Below are positions 6,107 to 9,060 of a stretch of DNA of 9,060 nucleotides, one piece after another. This DNA is from Nitrospinota bacterium. Lineage in GTDB: Bacteria > JAUXIQ01. Both the position numbers and the translations under genes were made by a program. How positions within the stretch are numbered: position 1 is the first letter of the stretch; every line of letters starts with the position of its first letter. The DNA lies in NCBI GenBank assembly GCA_030620925.1, contig JAUXIQ010000054.1, forward strand, positions 1 through 9,060, read 5' to 3'. Below the pieces are notes generated by a model. It had not been told where the DNA came from, did no database searches, and saw only the letters and a program-made list of their open reading frames with translations.

Positions 6107-7840
6107 ATGGACAAAAGAGCACTGGTGGCGGTTATTTTATCTATGCTCGTTCTGCTTATTTGGGGATATTTTGAGCAGAAGAAAGGTCAGGAAAGGCAGA
6201 TACTCCAGAAGAAGTTAGAGATGGAGGTGGAGAAAGAGAGGGTTCCGGAGGTGGAACCTGAGAAGTTTGAGGTGCGGGGAGAGGGGCAAGAGAAGCGCCC
6301 CGGCATAAAGACCCTTACGGATATCCCCTCCTACATGAGTCTCGAACCGCCTCCGGTGAAGGAAATAGTGGTGGAAAACGATCTGGCAACGATTACTTTT
6401 ACCACCCTTGGCGGCAGGCTCAAGAGCTACGTGTTGAAGGAGTATAAGGATAGAGACGGTAATAATCTGGAGATGATACCGGAGCTGGAATACAGAGATA
6501 TGCCCCTGGCGCTCGACCTGAGGCAAGAAGGGGGCAAGCTGACCACCTCAGACGGCCGGGAATTTAACGCCACCCTGTTCAACAGCAGGGTAAACAGGGC
6601 GGTGTACGAAGCCAGCACGCCCAGGATCTTTCTGAGCAGTTCGCGGGGCGACGCCAAGCTCAGCATGTCGTATCACGATGGAACCGGCGTCAAAGTGATA
6701 AAAGAGTTCACTTTTTTTAACGATACATATTCCTTCGACGTCGATGTGCGGCTGGAGGGGCTGGCCAGATATCCCCAGGGCATCCCTTATCAACTGACCT
6801 GGGGTTCTGCTCTCAGTGAGGATAAAAAACGAAGAGGCCGCCAGGCGGGCATTCAGGTGCTCACCTTTGACGGAAAGAAGACAAAGAAGCGGAAGGCCAA
6901 GAAAATAAAGGACGTAATGGTCATAACAGAGCCCGTCCGATGGGTTTCAGCGGGGACAAAATATTTCGTGGTCGCACTGTTGCCCGGAGATACCGAGGCG
7001 CCGGCCGCTTTGCGCAGGGTAATCCCGGATAAGATAGCCATCGGAATGAGGTTCAACGCCGGTGACCGAAAGGCGGGTACCTCGCCTTCGCTTTATGTGG
7101 GCCCCAAGGAATCCAAGCGTCTGGCGAGATACGGGTTATCGCTGGAAAAGGTCATCGATTACGGCTGGACTCCCTTCGGTGAAACCGCCACCCGGGGACT
7201 GGCCAAACCGCTGATGGCCATACTGCGCTGGTTCTATTCCTTCACCCACAACTACGGGTTGGCCATAATACTGCTCACCATGGTTATCAAAGTCGCCTTC
7301 TACCCACTCACACAGAAGAGTTTCATTTCCATGCAGAGGATGCAGGTGCTGCAGCCCAAGGTAAAAGCCCTGCAAGAGCGCTACCGGAACGATCGCCAGC
7401 GCCTGAACCAGGAGATGATGCATCTCTATCGCACGCACAAAGCCAACCCCATGGGCGGTTGCCTGCCCATGCTCGCGCAATTGCCGATTTTCTATGCACT
7501 GTACGTGGTTCTCATGTATTCCATAGAGTTGAGGCAGGCCCCTTTCATCTGGTGGATAAAAGACCTCTCGGATTACGACCCCTATTTTGTTACCCCCATC
7601 CTCATGGGGGTGACCATGTTTTTCCAACAAAAAATGAGCCCCACCATGGGGGATCCCAGGCAGGCGAAGATGATGCTCATGATGCCAGTGATTTTTACCA
7701 TAATGTTTATCTATTTCCCCGTGGGCCTCGTCATTTACTGGTTGATTAATAATCTACTGACCATTGTGCAACAATTTTTTATAAAAAAGAAGATGGCCGT
7801 AGCTCCTGCTAAACAACCGATAGCGGAGTCCCGCGATTGA
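6107..7840 (+). CDS. yidC: membrane protein insertase YidC (Oxa1 family)
   Basis: This 577-residue inner-membrane insertase works with SecYEG or alone to insert and fold membrane proteins. An N-terminal helix (about 6-22) is followed by a charged linker (about 23-75), the periplasmic beta-super-sandwich P1 domain (about 80-345) typical of Gram-negative YidC, and the conserved Oxa1 core (about 360-557). The core shows the amphipathic EH1 helix, TM2 (382-402), a cytoplasmic coiled-coil hairpin (about 410-448), NPMGGCLPMLAQLPIF (447-462), ELRQAPF (474-480), PILMGVTMFFQQKMSP (497-512) and FPVGLVIYW (537-545). The hydrophilic-groove position that is Arg366 in E. coli is Lys395 here, a conservative change. 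The tail after 557 is short and basic at first. yidD lies 101 bases upstream and khpB 88 bases downstream. ATG at 6107 is preferred over TTG at 6104 because of its spacing to GAGGTGA. Confidence 0.97.
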   Translation: MDKRALVAVILSMLVLLIWGYFEQKKGQERQILQKKLEMEVEKERVPEVEPEKFEVRGEGQEKRPGIKTLTDIPSYMSLEPPPVKEIVVENDLATITFTTLGGRLKSYVLKEYKDRDGNNLEMIPELEYRDMPLALDLRQEGGKLTTSDGREFNATLFNSRVNRAVYEASTPRIFLSSSRGDAKLSMSYHDGTGVKVIKEFTFFNDTYSFDVDVRLEGLARYPQGIPYQLTWGSALSEDKKRRGRQAGIQVLTFDGKKTKKRKAKKIKDVMVITEPVRWVSAGTKYFVVALLPGDTEAPAALRRVIPDKIAIGMRFNAGDRKAGTSPSLYVGPKESKRLARYGLSLEKVIDYGWTPFGETATRGLAKPLMAILRWFYSFTHNYGLAIILLTMVIKVAFYPLTQKSFISMQRMQVLQPKVKALQERYRNDRQRLNQEMMHLYRTHKANPMGGCLPMLAQLPIFYALYVVLMYSIELRQAPFIWWIKDLSDYDPYFVTPILMGVTMFFQQKMSPTMGDPRQAKMMLMMPVIFTIMFIYFPVGLVIYWLINNLLTIVQQFFIKKKMAVAPAKQPIAESRD

Positions 7841-7908
7841 TGCGGGTCTTCAGCCTGGTATCGGGAGAAGGGAAGGAAGACACGCTGCATCCTGAACCTG
7901 ACAGCTAG
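7840..7908 (+). CDS. possible 22-codon ORF overlapping the yidC stop
   Basis: ATG at 7840-7842 shares its first base with the yidC stop (TGATG), an arrangement typical of translational coupling. The ORF runs 22 codons to TAG at 7906-7908 and fills most of the gap before khpB. The peptide (beginning MRVFSLVSGEG, ending HPEPDS) has no recognisable motif, membrane segment or signal. GGAG at 7825-7828 is 11 bases upstream, rather far. It may be nothing more than a chance reading frame. Confidence 0.2.
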   Translation: MRVFSLVSGEGKEDTLHPEPDS

Positions 7909-7928
7909 GGCTAAACAAGGAGGTAGGA

Positions 7929-8570
7929 ATGGAATGGATAGAAGAGGAAGGGAAAACTAGATCGGAAGCCCTGGAGAAAGCTTTGAGCAAGATAGGCCTG
8001 CCGGAAGAGAAGGTTGAAGTCGAGGTAATCCAGGAGAACAAGAAGAAGTTCGGCATAATAGGTACCAGGCGGGTGAAAATCAAGGTCAGCTACGACCCCA
8101 GGGATAGGGTGGTAGTCATTGCCAAGGAGAACCTGGAAGAGATTCTCCATAAGATGGATCTCACGTGCGTGGTGGAGGAGGCCGAAAGGAACGGCAGCCT
8201 TTGTCTGAACATCATCAGCCCCCAGAGCGCGCTTATTATAGGGAAAAGGGGAGAAACCATTGACGCGCTGCAGTACTTGATGAGCCGTATAGTCAGCAAA
8301 AAGATGAGCCAGAAGGTTAACGTTATCGTCGATACCGAAAACTACCGCGAAAAACACGTGGACAAGATAGAAAAACTGGCCAGGAAAACGGCCGACGAGG
8401 TCCGTTCCACCGGCCGGGCTGCCTTTTTGGCCCCCATGAACTCGCGAGATCGAAGGATCGTTCACCTCACGCTGCAGGACGACAAGGACGTAAACACCCT
8501 CAGCAAAGGGGAGGGTCCCAGGCGGAAAATAAAGATCAGCCCCCGCGCCGGCGGCGAGGTGGAGGAATAG
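7929..8570 (+). CDS. khpB: Jag/KhpB (EloR-like) KH-R3H RNA-binding protein
   Basis: This 213-residue cytoplasmic protein has the full Jag domain order. The Jag-N domain (about 1-52) begins MEWIEEEGKTRSEALEKAL, where the recurring theme is a glycine-bounded KKFGIIG turn at 39-45. A KH domain (about 60-137) has the RNA-binding GxxG loop Gly105-Lys106-Arg107-Gly108 in IIGKRGETIDALQYL. An R3H domain (about 140-204) has Arg175-x3-His179 in NSRDRRIVHL. KhpB/EloR proteins bind RNA and, in Gram-positive cocci, influence cell elongation with partner KhpA; the role in Gram-negative bacteria is less well known. The start is firmly fixed by a perfect AAGGAGGT site (7917-7924), the strongest seen among the genes here. 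It sits between yidC and mnmE, its conserved place. Confidence 0.95.
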   Translation: MEWIEEEGKTRSEALEKALSKIGLPEEKVEVEVIQENKKKFGIIGTRRVKIKVSYDPRDRVVVIAKENLEEILHKMDLTCVVEEAERNGSLCLNIISPQSALIIGKRGETIDALQYLMSRIVSKKMSQKVNVIVDTENYREKHVDKIEKLARKTADEVRSTGRAAFLAPMNSRDRRIVHLTLQDDKDVNTLSKGEGPRRKIKISPRAGGEVEE

Positions 8571-8574
8571 CGGA

Positions 8575-8617
8575 CCCTTTGTTGCCCCTGTTGAGTCGTT
8601 CACCGGCGTTCAAAGGG
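8575..8617 (+). repeat. inverted repeat between khpB and mnmE
   Basis: CCCTTTG (8575-8581) and CAAAGGG (8611-8617) are perfect 7-base inverted arms with 29 bases between them. They begin 4 bases after the khpB stop. A competing pairing is CCCCT (8585-8589) with AGGGG (8614-8618). No T-run follows, so a terminator is not supported; a weak RNA structure or chance is possible. Confidence 0.35.
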
Positions 8618-8654
8618 GAATTTCCTTACAATCAGTTTTAGCGCAACCGTGTAT

Positions 8655-9060
8655 ATGGATGAGGAAACCATCGTAGCCCTCTCCACACCGCCCGGCCGCG
8701 GCGGGATAGCCGTGGTTCGGCTGAGTGGACCTGATGCGGTTGATATCGCTCTCCGCCTTTTTATGCTCCCCGACGACCGCCGCCTCTCCGACCCCCGTTC
8801 GCATAAAGCCGTTCACGGTTTCGTGGTCGAACCGGCCACCGGAGAGTATATCGATGAGGCGGTGATGACGCCCATGCTCGCCCCCCGCTCATACACGGGT
8901 GAGGACGTGGTGGAGATAAGTTGTCACGGGGGGCCGGGTCCGGTTGAAGCCGTCATCCGGCTGTGCATGGATGCGGGGGCCAGACCGGCAGGGCCGGGGG
9001 AATTTACCCGCCGCGCTTTCCTCAACAACCGCATAGACCTCGCCCAGGCCGAAGCGGTGG
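8655..9060 (+). CDS. mnmE: tRNA modification GTPase MnmE, N-terminal part (cut by window end)
   Basis: The first 135 residues are visible, running off the right edge. MnmE with MnmG makes the 5-carboxymethylaminomethyl (or taurine-like) group on U34 of certain tRNAs, using a folate donor and GTP. The visible part is the N-terminal folate-binding domain: ETIVALSTPPGRGGIAVVRLSG (4-25) opens it, SYTGEDVVEISCHGG (79-93) follows, then PGEFTRRAFLNNRIDLAQAEA (114-134), all hallmark motifs. Family members are about 450-460 residues, so the helical and G domains would lie beyond the window. ATG at 8655 is chosen because it gives the normal spacing to the first motif. GTG at 8649 is also in frame and adds two residues, and neither has a good Shine-Dalgarno, which is unlike khpB. 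Ser89 in ISCHGG replaces a common His. The cysteine-containing C-terminus cannot be seen. Confidence 0.95.
   Translation, partial: MDEETIVALSTPPGRGGIAVVRLSGPDAVDIALRLFMLPDDRRLSDPRSHKAVHGFVVEPATGEYIDEAVMTPMLAPRSYTGEDVVEISCHGGPGPVEAVIRLCMDAGARPAGPGEFTRRAFLNNRIDLAQAEAV

Noticed and set aside
7911-8603. Long minus-strand open frame opposite khpB (230 codons)
   Set aside because: Entirely antisense to a clear KH/R3H protein gene and without recognisable domains; a shadow frame.

Overview
This window reads as ordinary chromosome of a Gram-negative bacterium. The outer-membrane secretin, its lipoprotein signal and a YidC with a large periplasmic domain all require a two-membrane envelope. The gene order and the type II secretion layout resemble Desulfobacterota (former Deltaproteobacteria). 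That placement is inference from gene order and motifs, not from a database search. All well-supported genes lie on the + strand, and there is no sign of a mobile element, tRNA, rRNA or CRISPR array.

Left part (1-3873): the distal end of a type II secretion (T2SS) operon. It carries a GspM-type inner-membrane assembly protein (TTG start), a GspC-type inner-membrane protein with an HR domain but no PDZ domain, and the secretin GspD, which carries its own lipobox. GspM and GspC belong to the inner-membrane platform. GspC contacts the N-terminal domains of GspD, which forms the outer-membrane channel. The rest of the system (E, F, pseudopilins, L) would be expected upstream of base 1.

Middle (3946-4878): a complete short-chain dehydrogenase closely matching bacterial UDP-glucuronate decarboxylases (UDP-xylose synthase). 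It stands alone between the secretion operon and the next cluster. It is followed by 291 bases without a recognisable gene (4879-5169). That stretch holds a palindrome, a good sigma-70-like promoter candidate (4958-4986), an AT-rich segment and a small hairpin overlapping the rpmH ribosome binding site.

Right part (5170-9060): the widely conserved cluster rpmH - rnpA - yidD - yidC - khpB(jag) - mnmE. rpmH (44 codons, TTG start, 5170-5304) is complete and easy to miss. The products are ribosomal protein L34, the RNase P protein, a membrane-insertion helper, the membrane insertase, a KH/R3H RNA-binding protein, and the N-terminal 135 residues of the tRNA U34-modifying GTPase MnmE, which runs off the window end.

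I found no convincing undescribed system. The points worth a second look are modest: the PDZ-less GspC with a basic tail, the liposecretin with two disordered inserts, the possible RBS-masking hairpin before rpmH, and a 22-codon ORF overlapping the yidC stop.
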